Positions 23,046 through 35,200 of a stretch of 64,000 bases of DNA are shown piece after piece. Below the pieces are notes generated by a model. That model had not been told where the DNA came from and did no database searches. It worked only from the letters and a program-made list of their open reading frames with translations. Numbering within the stretch: position 1 is the stretch's first letter; every line of letters begins with the position of its first letter. The translations under genes and the position numbers were made by a program. Source of the stretch: Hirundichthys speculiger (taxonomy: Eukaryota; Chordata; Actinopteri; Beloniformes; Exocoetidae); assembly GCA_018398805.1 (NCBI GenBank), contig JAGFBZ010000855.1:496001-560000 (forward strand). The letters run 5' to 3'.

Positions 23046-26000
23046 GGAGTTAGATTAACTCATGAAGCTATATCAGAGATAGCTACATTCCATTAATACC
23101 TCCTTCTCAAGCGCACAAATTGCTTCCAATAAGGCATAAAACACCCAAACATTCCCCTTTATCTGTGATGAGAAGGATTTTTGACACTTGTTTCTCGGGG
23201 CTGGTTGTTGACTCAGCTGAGGTCAGTCTAGTGCTGTTGGTAGACAGAACCTCTCATTTGTCATGCTGTAATTCACCAACAGCCCCTATAACCTCTTAAG
23301 TCATTCTTTATTATCCTTAAAACTTTCTGAAGGCCTCACTCTGCCTTCCCCTGCTCCCCTCTGTCCCCCTCCTCTGGCCTCTCCTCCTTGTTTTATCCCC
23401 ACTAAGCTTCTATCTCACCCCTTCTTTATATATTTCATTTTGCTAGAATACATTTTTGCCCTCCATGTTTTAAGAGCCCCCCTGAGATGTTCGAGGTCAC
23501 TGAGGGTTTGTGGTTTCCCAATGCCAATTACCCCAGAAGGGTTTGGGGCTTCTGAGACTAAACATTTAAACATCCTCTCTAATGCAGGTAGTATATCAGC
23601 CTCAAGGTTCAAGTGGTGTCTTCATATACATATATAACAAGCCACCTCAAGCAACATTCAGCACACATTGTAATCCAAGTTTATGATTCAACTTTTTTAT
23701 TTGTATATTCTGTTTGTGGTAGGTTTTATTAATATTTAATGTTACACAATGCATTGGATGTGAAGTTTTTTTGTTTTTTTTTTAATGGCGGCAAACCTCT
23801 GCCCAAATTTATTGCCATCAACAAACAGGTTATGCAATTGTGCTGTCTTTGTGTGAACAAGACGATTCATAATTTTATATGAGAATTATAGAAGAGTGTC
23901 ATGGACCCACTTGAAAGCAACAAACCTTTGATGATACTTTTTTGCTGAGCCTTGCTGAAAATATAAAGTCTAAACCTGCTTTTGTTTTGTCAGCGCTCCT
24001 TTTTTTATTACATTGAATTGGTACTGTAGGTAACTCTGCCTTGCACAAATCTGATTAAGTCTATGCTGACCAATAGTGTTATGTGATCAAAAACAGTGAT
24101 TTACATAAAGATTAAATCTATGAATCTTTGTAAAAACATCATGATTTTGCAAATTGGCACAAATTTGCAAAACTGATCATCAATGATCCTCTTAGACAAA
24201 TTCTGATCCCCATGGATCCCACCGTGACCTACAGTGCTAGTTATCTCTTGACATGGGTGTTTTTTTCAGACGTGTTAATGCCAAAGCAGCTTGTATTTGT
24301 TGTACCAGCATCAGCAGTGGCAGTAACCACCATCTGCTGGTGATCTTTTATTGGATTATGATGATCAGTGGCAAAGGGCTGCTGGTGATTCCTTCAGACT
24401 TGATCTTTGGTGACAGATAATAGCCTCCGTCAGTAAAAGACAAATAAACGTTCGTTCCTGCTCCCCCACTGTCACATCTGAAAACAGATCCTCTCTCCCT
24501 CCTGGAGTTACAACAACAAACTCAATATCTGTTTTAACAGATATGCCTCCCTAGAGAGCTCATTCCTCTGGAGCAACCATGAATCCTGTTCTTGTGTTCC
24601 CCATGGTTACAACTGCAAATACCACATAGACAACATGAGGAGCTAGCACAATATGATACATATGGACATTTGGTTCTGTAATGGGACTATAATGGGAGAC
24701 AGCATGTTACACTTTGAAGTTGTGCAGGTCAACTGCCGTGCAGTAATATATATGCTACAGTGATCTGTCAATGTTAATAACGACACCTGATTTAGATTTA
24801 GTTTTAGGCTTTGTCTAAACGCGCAAGTGTGTTATTTAATACATAGATTTTTTTTTGATTTTTTTTTTTTCGTTTTTATGTGTTTTGGCCACAGCTTTAG
24901 AAACCTGAAAAATGACTGGAACACTCTTTTCGTGTGAAGATATTCAGAAACTCAGTGTTGACACAGGCTGGGATAAAATAGTTCTTGGCTTGTAAAATCA
25001 AAGCATTGACTGTCATCTCTTTTATTTACAGGGTGCTTTCTTCAGTGCGGTTAATGGTGCTGAGCATCTCGGACCTCAGGCACATTTTACTTCAGCGGAA
25101 GTTAAGCATGTTTAATCCTCAGAATGACAGCTAAACCAGAGCCAAGTCATATTTCTGACTGAATGTCAGGGGCACCTCACTCACTTAAAAAACTCAAAAA
25201 CCAACATTGCTATCTTGGACTTAATAAGTGGTAACAGCCTTTATTGATAAACCATTCATAACAAGTTCTGCTCATTTGTGTCTTATAAAATCAGTCCAAC
25301 ACGTTTCTTTCTTCGTTTATTTCTTCTATCCAACTATGATCATAGTGCTAATATGTTTATACGTGCAAAACACTGCAGAATCTGTTCTTGGCAGCATATA
25401 TTGCTAACGATTGCTAAATTGATCAGTAGGTAAAGCCCACTGATTTTCTAGTTTATACAGGAATACTATCATCTCCAGTGTGTTGCCACACTTCTTTTTT
25501 TCATTTTTAAATCTGTTTCCAATAATCTACAGCTCACATCAATCCATGGTGTACAATATTTCTCAACTATATGCCATTTCCTGCTCCACATTCCAACTTT
25601 CAAGGAAAATGGAACATACCATTGTTATTTTAGATCTGCCAGGGCTCTCAGCGGGGGCATAAAGTTTTCTTTCACTCTCACAAATGTGAGTTTACTCTTG
25701 TTCTGATCAGTTACTTTTATCACTTGGTTCTCGTGTCAATGGTGGCAGTGCTCCCCTACTGCTTTATGACAGCTAATTAAGATGTGCTCCAGTAAAACTC
25801 GACATGTTAGTGCATCAATGTGGCTCAAAAGAAAACCGAGAGGTCTTTACGATTAATAGACAGGCAGCAGAGCTTTGGAGCTCTCAATAGCAGAGGCAGG
25901 CAGTATTCATTCTTGTGCAATATTAAATTAGGCCAGTAAATATAGTGGGAGTGATTAATCTGTATGTTTGTTAGAAGCTTTCTTGGTGAGCTGCAATTGG

Positions 26001-26289
26001 ACAGGTGTTCAGGATGGGAAAAGGCTACTCTAACTAATGACATTGACATTGCACTAAATAATTATCTGAACTTGTTCATGTATAATTTCCTGTATGTGTA
26101 ATTATTCCTCAGGCATTATAGTGGATTACACCACCAAAAGTAATTCACCCTCACCCATCCAAACTGTCGAGGTTGTCGTTTCATGTCCAACAAATCAATT
26201 CTGGGGCTTCTCCTATTTGTATTATTGATTCAAAGGACAACAAATGTGTATCAGGTTAATCAGAGTAAGGCAGTCTTGGTGAAACAGTT
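23046..26289. other. Intergenic, no gene recognised
   Basis: No coding exon, RNA gene or clear repeat was recognised. An antisense 65-codon frame near 23415-23612 has no known domain. Confidence 0.55.
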
Positions 26290-26440
26290 TGATGAAATGT
26301 CCCTTGGCAGGACACTGAATCCCAAATTGCCCCTACCGCAAAATCTGAGCCACAAAGGGGTCACAAGCCAGTGCTCTCAGAGTCCCAGATCTAGATAAAT
26401 GAGGAGGGTTGTTTCAGGAAGGGCATCTGACTTATCTGAT
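26290..26440. repeat. Possible remnant of a fish non-LTR element
   Basis: The phrases ggcaggacactgaatcccaa and gtttcaggaagggcatct recur in fish LINE-associated repeats. There is no intact reading frame, and the family assignment is tentative. Confidence 0.35.
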
Positions 26441-28281
26441 CATCTGCTGTGACAATCCCAAGAGGAAAGAAAAACAAAAACAAAAGAAGATGCTTTGCTT
26501 TTGGCTTTTGGTCAATTTGAGCCGTATATTACACATATATAAATCATTGTGCTGTATTGCAAATTTAATACCCCAGTTGCATAAGATGGCATTGGGGGTT
26601 AGCAAAGGTTTCCTATACACGCAATCTGAGTGTAGAGACTAGTGGTAAAGGGTAAGGCGAAGGGTACGATCGGGGCCTAAATCTCTTAAATCATAGCCTT
26701 AACAAGCAGCAACATTTGACAGCTTTATTACTAGAATTAAGATTATTGTTTGCAAAAATCAAAATATTCAGTACAGTTTTCCAAGCCACAAGATCAACTT
26801 TATAGAAGAAATATATTTCAGGTGGTGAGGGTGGAAAACCAGTTAAGACATGAGAAATGTGATTTTACACATGAATGGAAGCAACTGCATTAGACCTTGA
26901 ATTCTATTGTTTTCTTCTGTTTTTTTTTTTGTTTTTTTTTTTTAGAATTCCAATTATTATATACTCTCATTTTGTTTGTAGATTAATTTAGTGATGTATG
27001 AAACATTTTTTTTGCTAATATTGACTTTGTTACTGATCATTTACATTTATTTTTTGCAATAGGTTTTATGAACTAAATAAATGCTGATTAGGAAAGGTGT
27101 TTTGACCTTTGTCCTTCATATGAGAGCATGATTTGTAGCATGAAGATGGACATTATTTCATATTTTTACTGAGTTTTATTGACCATGAAAACAGCTGTTA
27201 GTCTGTTGCATTTACCAAAATATTCTTATTTCAAGTTCCATTCACTAGTTCATTAAAGCTCTTAATTAAATTCTGCAATTTTCCCAAGTGAATGGATGCT
27301 CTCTTGTCAGTTGACAAAATATCATATAAATCTGTTGGTAGGTTTATGAGATATGTTACCAAAGTATACAAACTGACAAAAACATAACCTTCTTGTTTCT
27401 AGAATCGTGGACACCTAAACAAAATGTTACCATCTCACCGGAGAACAGTTTCTACACAATAATACTTCATCAACTACTGTGGCGTGACGTCCACAAGGTT
27501 CAGTGTTAGGGCCAATCCTCTTCACTCTATACATGCTGCCTTTGGAAATATTATCCAGAGCCACAGCATAAATTTTTATTACTACACTGATGATACACAG
27601 CTGTATTTATCCATGAAGCCAGATGAAATAGAATCTTTAGCCAAACTTTAGGCATGTCTTGAGGACATTAGGACCTGGATGGTTTGAAAGACAGCCTTTT
27701 TTCATCTCTGTAATATCAGCAGGATTAGGAGCATCCCCTCCCAGGGTGATGCTGAAAAGCTAATCCATGCATTTGTCACTTCTAAACTGGATTATTGTAA
27801 TTACCAGGATGTCCAAATAATTTTCTTAATAACCTCCAGCTGATCCAAAATGTAGCAGCGCGAGTGCTGACAGGAATCAGTGAGAGATCTCACGTCTCTC
27901 CCATGTTAGCCTCACTCCATTGGCTTCCTGTAAAAATTTGAATTGAATTTAAAGTTTGGTTACTCACATATAAGGCTCTTACTGCCAAGCTCTGTGTTAT
28001 TTATGAGACTTTATATGCTTATGCTCCTGACCTTATGCTCCTAGTAGAGCTCTCTGCTCTTAGGGCCTGATTTACTAAGATCCTAAATAAAGAGTACTAA
28101 ATTGCGTGTGCACTGAAAAAGTTTGCGCGTGCTGTTGTTGTGTGTTTTGCGGGTGATCAACTAAGAATGCTCGCGCAATTGATAACGGGTGCAAACCGCA
28201 GTATTTAAATGAGGTGTTGCGTGTCTTACGGTTTGCGTCGTGGAGAGTCTGGATGGAAAGCAGGATAGACGCAAGCGCAAA

Positions 28282-28533
28282 ATGAAATTTGACGAGTTGG
28301 AGTTAGAGATATTAGTGGAAGAGGCAAATAAACACATTCATGAACTAAAGCAAAGAAATTTAAACATTACCAAAAGAAACGCAATATGGGAGAAAATCTG
28401 CGATAGAATAAATGCAGTTGGTAAGACAAAAAGAACGGCAGATGAGGTTAAAAGAAGGTGGCAAGATATAAGGCAAAGAACTAAAGAAAAAGTGGCCTTT
28501 AATAAAACTTCGGCAGACAAGACAGGTGGTTAA
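28282..28533 (+). CDS. Harbinger Myb/SANT-like DNA-binding protein, truncated (83 aa)
   Basis: From the ATG at 28282 it reads MKFDELELEILVEEANKHIH, then a helix-turn-helix-like stretch with NAIWEKICDRINAVG and ADEVKRRWQDIRQRTKEKV. The spaced tryptophans and the RRWQDIR motif are typical of the Myb/SANT-like accessory ORF of PIF/Harbinger elements, which helps the transposase bind and enter the nucleus. An in-frame GTG at 28240 would add 14 residues but is an unlikely start. The frame ends at ADKTGG, earlier than usual; the DNA after it looks like the frameshifted continuation. Probably non-functional, but the DNA-binding part is intact. Confidence 0.75.
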   Translation: MKFDELELEILVEEANKHIHELKQRNLNITKRNAIWEKICDRINAVGKTKRTADEVKRRWQDIRQRTKEKVAFNKTSADKTGG

Positions 28534-28696
28534 GTGGCCGTTGAGAAGTTCCAGCCTCCATAACCGCGGAGCGCTGTCATTACGGAGATGCGTCTCTGCG
28601 CGCAGCTGTAGCATCAATGAGTGGAGCTGTGGCTGGAGCCGACTCGTCCTCACACACTACTCATTCGTAAAAAAAGTATATGTTTTTTCATAAAAT

Positions 28697-28824
28697 CCAT
28701 CCATCCATCCATCTATCCATCCATTAGCTTCCGCTTATCCGAAGTCGGGTCGCGGGGCCAGCAGCTTCAGAGGTCCAGATCCCCCGCCCGCTTCCACCAG
28801 CTCCTCTGGGAGAATCCCGAGGCG
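28697..28824 (-). mobile_element. CCAT-tailed retroposon fragment nested in the Harbinger element
   Basis: A 128-bp insert begins with (CCAT)n and carries the widespread fish block cttccgcttatccgaagtcg followed by ggtcgcgggg. It is flanked by identical 13-bp target duplications TTTTTCATAAAAT (28684-28696 and 28825-28837). The simple-repeat tail at its left end implies a minus-strand, 5'-truncated retroposed copy of an RTE-type LINE or its SINE. Confidence 0.8.
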
Positions 28825-29698
28825 TTTTTCATAAAATGATGTGGAAATAACCCATTTTATTACAACTGAAATTGTGCTTGGGAGGAGTATTTTCACCGGA
28901 CATTTTGACCGGAGAGATTATAAAATCCAGGACTTCCGCATATTTTACCAGACAAAGTCCAGCAATTACCAGACAACGGAAACCCTGGTGCCTCCTGTGG
29001 CAACCTTTTGCTGAATAATACTCGATTTAACATTCAAATAAAATATTTCTCCTTTTGCATGTGCAAACAAATTTACACGAGTCCGAAAGACTCTCTCTGC
29101 GTATTCTTTGATTTTGGCGATGTCGCCTTCTTGCCACAATCACAGCAGCCATCGGTGCGTAATGCTGGACTGGAATAGCACCTTCCTTTCGAACGTACTA
29201 AATACAGACGCAATCACAATCCCCGCAATTACTTTCAGGGTTGGTAAATCTCATTGCGTGTGGTAAATGGACCTATTTGCATTTTCCCCTCCCAGTATTT
29301 TGCGCTTTCTGGCGGGTACGCCCCATATTGATTATTCATCAGAGCAAAAGTACTAAATGAACAGCGTGTGCTATTTTGCTCATTTGAGAGGCGCAGTCCT
29401 CTTTGCACGCTGTTAATAAATCAGCTTGCGCATTGGTTTGCGGGTGGTGTCAAGTTTGCACACGTTTTTACGCACGCAAACCTTTAGTAAATCAGGCCCT
29501 TAGAGTGCAGGTTTACTTGTAATTCCTGGATTTATAGAATAAGATTTGTAGAAGTAGATTTGGAGGATGGGCCTTCTTCTTTCAGGCACCTTTACTATGA
29601 AACCAGCTACCAGTTTGGTTTAGGAGGCTGACACCACCCCCACCTTTAAAACTAAACTTAAAACATTTCTGTTTAGTAATGCCTATTGTTAGTCTAAA

Positions 29699-29860
29699 CC
29701 AGGGGTCTTCAACTCCAGTCCTCGAGAGCCGCAACCCTGCATGTCTTAGATGTTTCCCTGCTTCAGTGAACCTGATTCACCTGAATGGGTCATTAACAGA
29801 ATTGTGCAGACCTGGATGACAAACTGATGATGATCTATTCATTTGAATCTTCCTCCTTCA
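29699..29860 (+). mobile_element. Half of a palindromic hAT-like MITE
   Basis: The sequence aggggtcttcaactccagtc, followed by ctcgagagcc and tagatgtttccctgcttcag, matches the left half of a common palindromic fish MITE. The complementary right half (ending in ...gacccct) is not found, so it is truncated. It interrupts the LINE 3' region. Confidence 0.5.
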
Positions 29861-30515
29861 TCTGTATCCATAATTAGGAGCACCTCATAAATGTATCTGT
29901 TCCTCATTGTTCCCAGAGTTGTTTTTTTTAACACATTACAGAAAAACATTTAATGCAATATCCAGATTATGGAAAGACAGAAAATATAATTCGATTGTTT
30001 AAAAACCTTTATTATTATTATTATTATTTGCAATATACAGAGGAAAAGCCACGCGCTATTTGCGTCACATACCAACACAGTTTGTCAGTGATTCCACCGT
30101 GCACTGAGCGGCCCAGCAAAGTGCTTCCTCATGGTGCATCTCATCCTTGTATTTGAACGGGACATGCGGCTATATGCCAAGATATATGTGCCTATCCTCT
30201 CTGTCCTCCATCCTCTCTATTTCATCTCTCTCCTCTTTTCTTCCTTTATCATGCTGGCCCTCGGCAGGAAAGTTCCCCCCTTATGAGTCAGGTTCTGCTC
30301 AGGGTTTCTTCCTCTAAAAGGGGAGTTTTTCCTTGTCACTGTTTGCCTTTTAGGTTTTTCTCCCGCTAAGATAATTTTTTTTTCACTTGCCATTATTTCT
30401 TTAATCCTGATTTAATATTACTTTAGTTAAAAGTATTTGCTCTGAGTCTCTGAAAGGTGCCTAGTGGCAATTTGTATTGTAATAGATGATAAGCAAATCA
30501 AGTTGAATTGAGCTG

Positions 30516-31488
30516 AAATGAAAAATCAACTCTTTTTTACTAAGTTTGACTTTTCCATATTTTCTTTCAATATGATTGTTCTCAGAACACAGTTACACTG
30601 TTCTCATTTTCCATAAACACTAATATTTTTCCTCTTAATAGCACACAGCATGTTCTTTGTCTAATGCATGGTTACCAGTGACTGTCATTCAGAAAAAGAA
30701 AAGAAAAAATCACTTGCCAAAGATAAAATATAAATGTTTTTCAAGTAATTTTGAAGAAAATTGAGAATTTCAGAATTTGGTTTACTTTTAACAAAATGTA
30801 ATAAATGAAAAATGAATAAATAAAAGCCAGATAGCCACTAACATTGGGCTTCACACCAGTGGGGATAATACGAATGAAAGATTTAATGTCTTTACCACAA
30901 GCACACAACCACTACCAATGAGTCAAATTTGGAGCAATGTTTATACACATAAGTTTAGAAATATATGCCTCATTTTGAAAACTGTACCATGAGGAACATG
31001 TTTTCCCATCATGTTTAAAGAAAAAGATTTTAAAAAAGAAAAAAGTTAATACATATTTTCCACAGTTATTTTTCTTTGTTTGTTTGTTTTGGGTTTTTTT
31101 TTTTCCTGCAGTACAGACTAAGGGTTGGAGCATGCCTCACAAAAGATTATGGATGGATATAACTTTCCATTGGTTGATCCTTAGGTGTTCCCTTGAGCAA
31201 CTAAAATTGGCAGTGTAACTCTTAAAAAAAAAAAGTGACATCATATCATAGCAACTGTTTCATATACACCAAACATCTCCTTTGGACGTATCACCTCTTC
31301 CTGTAAATGCGACCACACTTTCATTCCCTGCAATATGAAAAACATGTTTTTCGAATCAATTTTTTTTGTACCATAATCAAATCAACTTGGTGTGGATTGT
31401 GCTTATAGTACTGTTCGGCCCAATCATTACAGCTTTCAAATTTGTTCAACAACATGTTTACATACCACACTAAGATGATGAAATTGGA
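30516..31488. other. Intergenic, no feature recognised
   Basis: AT-rich sequence with homopolymer runs. No gene or repeat was recognised. Confidence 0.55.
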
Positions 31489-31518
31489 CAACTTGACTAC
31501 ATATATGTAGTCAAGTTG
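31489..31518. repeat. Perfect 30-bp palindrome
   Basis: The half-site CAACTTGACTACATA is followed directly by its exact reverse complement with no spacer. A 22-bp piece of the same sequence (31497-31518) is repeated at 31552-31573. Confidence 0.95.
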
Positions 31519-32182
31519 GACTATGTAGTGCTGCATGTTGTGCATGTAGTGCTACATATATGTAGTCAAGTTGACTTTTAATGTCAAAGCCCACAGGTTG
31601 CCTGCAGGATGTTGGCCTTCTCCATGTAGTTCAAACCTTTACATGATAATTATAGTGTATTTTTTATCACAGGATCCACAATAATCCCTTCTAGTGTGCA
31701 GCCAGAGAACGCCAGTGACTCGTGGTAGACTGTGTGGTTCAGTGCTTCACTGTGCTGGGAAAAAAAACATTCTTTGATGGGCTGAGAATTACCCAGAGTG
31801 TTCTGAGATTTATGAGCAAAAAGTATCCAGGGAGAGCCTGTTTTAAGGGAGGAACTGAACATTGCCTATGTCCTTGATGCAACACAAGCATTTAGGTGAA
31901 CCTCTGCTCACTGTTCTTGCTTCTGCAGTTTCACATTCATAAATGCTCCACAGACATGATATGAGACAGAAAGTAATGAGTTTGTAATAAATAACACTGA
32001 GAGCAATTTTAAGGGCTATCCCCGAGGCTAGCCAGGCAGGATGACATGGGTGTAACCGTGAGCATTGTCTGGGTTTCATAGTAATTATTAAAAAGGACTG
32101 CAATAACTGCTTCACTCTCTGGAGTGAAATTAACAGCAAGAATGTGTGACCCTAGAGGAAATTATACACAATGCAGTCATTC

Positions 32183-32185
<3 letters not shown>

Positions 32186-32234
<49 letters not shown>
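32186..32234. repeat. Compound (TC)n(AC)n microsatellite
   Basis: About 14 TC units run straight into about 10 AC units, with no interruptions. Confidence 0.97.
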
Positions 32235-35200
32235 TCTTTTTCACAATAATAAAAAGTGATGCAAGATTATTAATTCTACCTACAACTCTTCTCCTTCTTT
32301 CAGGTTATGAGATTTATTTTATGTATCCTGGTTTTTGTCTCTTCCCTCATTAGTATTTAGCTCCTAACACATGGATCCCCCCATAACTCTTGCTGGTCTT
32401 GTTTAGACAGACCAAATAGAGGTGGTGCAGGGCTATAGCCACTTTTTGCTTTCAAAAAGCATACCAGCTTTGCAGAGAGGAGTGAGTGTTTCATTATGCT
32501 GTGTGCCTCTCACTGGGGTGTTAAGTGCAATTTATGGATTCCATGTCTGCTTGTGCACATGGACTGTGTGACGTAAAAGTTCACTATCTGCACCAGTCTG
32601 TGAGGGGCCCCTATGTAGTGCTGCATGTTGGCCATAAAAATGTGAAACTGGGTGGACTGTTCCTACTGCAAGAGCCCTTACTACACATTTGCTCCAATCA
32701 ACCTGCTAGTCAAAGCGTGGCAGACACACAGCCATAAAGAGAACTTTAAATTTGTTTTGACAAGACACTGCAAGGAAATCTGCTGTTTTTTATCCCTTCT
32801 ATCCTTAAAGGAAAGAATACAAGGACTGTAGATCAGTTAATTCAGGTATTCAGGTCCATTTGCATGCAGACCAAAAAAATCATGAAACTGTATTTGGACT
32901 TTCTGTATCCAAGTATCCAGTGAGATGCAGTTCACATATATTCTGTCATCAGCCTCTCTCCAGCAGTGTTCACGGCTATTTCTAATGATTTGATTCATTA
33001 GATTCGTGCAAAGCATACCTTAATCTGTACATGCCAATCTTTTTGTCCACCGTGACTGTTTTTTTTTCATTCCTGCTATATTGAAATGATCATTTTCTTA
33101 TTTCTTCTTGATGGTTGGATGCACACAATAAAAACTCAGCAGGGGGGGTCTTCAGTCAAAATGATCTGTGTGTCGTGCTAACCATCAAAAGCAAGAGAAT
33201 AATGGATGTTACAACAGACCTTTTCACAAGTGTGAAATAGAGCAAAGAGAGAACAGGGAGACTTGTCCACAACAGAAAATTATAGGCCCCTTTTGACAGA
33301 GGGAGGGACCCTGTCAGCCAGAATGTGAGGAAGTGTGTTTATATCAGAAAAAGCGACTGTTGATGTCAACATGATTGTTCTTGCAAGTACAGCCTTGAAA
33401 AGCTGGCAGTGAGTTTGTGAAAGGTGAATATGGCTGACCGATAAAAGACAGGAGGGCAGCTGACTCAACTCAACCAGAAATATGTTTTTTTTGGCATTTA
33501 TAAAATATGCAAAATCTTGTGTTAGATCGCAAAATAATTTCTTGAAGGCATGTTCCAGTTCTTATGGTTTTGGGTCTGAAATGATAATTTTGTTTCAACA
33601 TTGTGTTGAATTTGGACTTGAACCAGGCTTGCTGATTTATCATATTTTCAGAGTTTGTGCTGAACTAAGGAACCAGATTTCAGGTGAAAAACTCAGCATG
33701 TTCACAGACATCAGTGCATTGTTCTGCCTCACCCTGTTAACTCTCAGTAAGAAGCTGATGAGCTCATTAGCCAAATCAGTCAAGGATTTATTTATGAGAC
33801 TATTGCAAATAAAAGCAACATGAGGCCTCTAGAGATTCATTATGAAAGACTTTTTTGTTCAGTGTCACATGGGAATATAAATACGAAGGGTAAAAGACTA
33901 TAATGTGCCCACATTATACTACATTTAGTGTATGATATAGAATTAATTCCTGCTGCTTTGTTAACTTTCACATTCTAAATTTTTGATTTACAAAATATTC
34001 GTTATTTGCTAAGCACATTTTTTGTTATTACTGACTTTTGGAAATGTGAGATGCAAACAGTTAAAGCAACCCCTTCAGTCCTTCATACACTGGTCACCTC
34101 TCTGTTAATGTTTCTCTTGATTCACCCAAATATTTCTGTGTCAGTGATAGAGAAGCCAACATGCATAATATTTGGAATTCATGCAAGATAGAAAAGTACA
34201 TCATGTGAGATACATCAAGGGAGTCCCAGAGTCTTCTCAAAACAACATGTCATATAGTCATAACAATTCATATTAGTGTCCCACATTTGCAAAGGTTGTG
34301 TAAAAATATTGGAGGTGGAAGGTACCAGCTGAAGATATCAGTTTTCTACATGTTTAATCTTATTCAGGAGCAGGTGTGATTCTCATGAGGGGTTTACACA
34401 GCAGTAACAAGCAAAGTTGTGTTTCTGATACAACTCCACCAGGCACTGCTGTTTCTGAGAAGCCATCACAACACACAACTCTAAATATTCTTCTAGGGCT
34501 ACAGTTTTCCCATAAAAAACATGTTGTTTTACCACAAAAAATGGATATCCACATACACACAGCGAGAACAGAAGCTTAAGGTGCAATGTGAAATGTTTTC
34601 TTGTGGTCATTACTGGTTAAAATGGCTAAAAGCTGTAGTTAATTATTGTCGGTAAAAGCTATAAACAGAGTTTCAAACGATGTCAGGAGTCTGTAGATTA
34701 GGAGAAGGCTCCCCTTGATGCTATTAGATGTCACAGACTGCTTTCTGTGTTTCAGTTTGTATCTTTCCCTTTTTAATCATAGCATTTCTGGTTTTGCATA
34801 GCCTCTGTGCCAGAATAAACAGACTTTATGGATGAAAAAATAAATGGAAATGTTTATTTCTAGGAAGCAGCTTCTTGCTGTATATTTAAGGTCAGTCCTA
34901 CAAAAACTATGAACCATTACATCCTGATTTGTGAGCTTTCATAAAGAGGCCAATGGGGGAAAAAAAACTTCTCTGCAATAAAGAAGGGACAACCAGATTT
35001 GTCTTTGTCTTGTGCAGCAGTGTTGTAATTCTATAATTCATTCTCGTACAGTTATTCAGCTTGGACGCCGCTTTTATGAGCTGTACAAACTGGACTGAAG
35101 ACCATACTCTGAAATACACTTTATTTGTCTAGTTTTGTAACTGGACAGAACTGAACCTCATAAATGACTTTCCTCCCTGAATATATCTCTTATTAGCATG

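Larger units (their letters stand above)
28063..29499 (+). mobile_element. Non-autonomous PIF/Harbinger element, 1,437 bp
   Basis: It has perfect 16-bp terminal inverted repeats GGGCCTGATTTACTAA, flanked on both sides by TTA (28060-28062 and 29500-29502), the target duplication of PIF/Harbinger transposons. Removing element plus one TTA rejoins the flanking LINE. It carries a Myb/SANT-like ORF but no DDE nuclease, so it would depend on a transposase supplied elsewhere. A CCAT-tailed retroposon is inserted inside it. Confidence 0.9.
27440..30515 (+). mobile_element. L2/Rex1-like LINE remnant, 5'-truncated and split by later insertions
   Basis: Segments at 27440-28062, 29503-29697 and about 30178-30515 form one element. 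The first encodes decayed reverse transcriptase (PQGSVLGPILFTLYMLPL, a Y-x-DD-like core read as YTDD in one frame, then ASLHWLPVK). The middle encodes the C-terminal tail, and the last is the 3' UTR ending in the AAATCAAGTTGAATTGAG-type tail. Many stops and frameshifts make it a fossil. It is the same family as the minus-strand copy at 58292-59785. The gaps are a Harbinger element and a hAT-like MITE. Confidence 0.85.

Noticed and set aside
33482..33823. 113-codon plus-strand frame
   Set aside because: No recognisable motif or repeat; length is within chance expectation for the number of frames examined.
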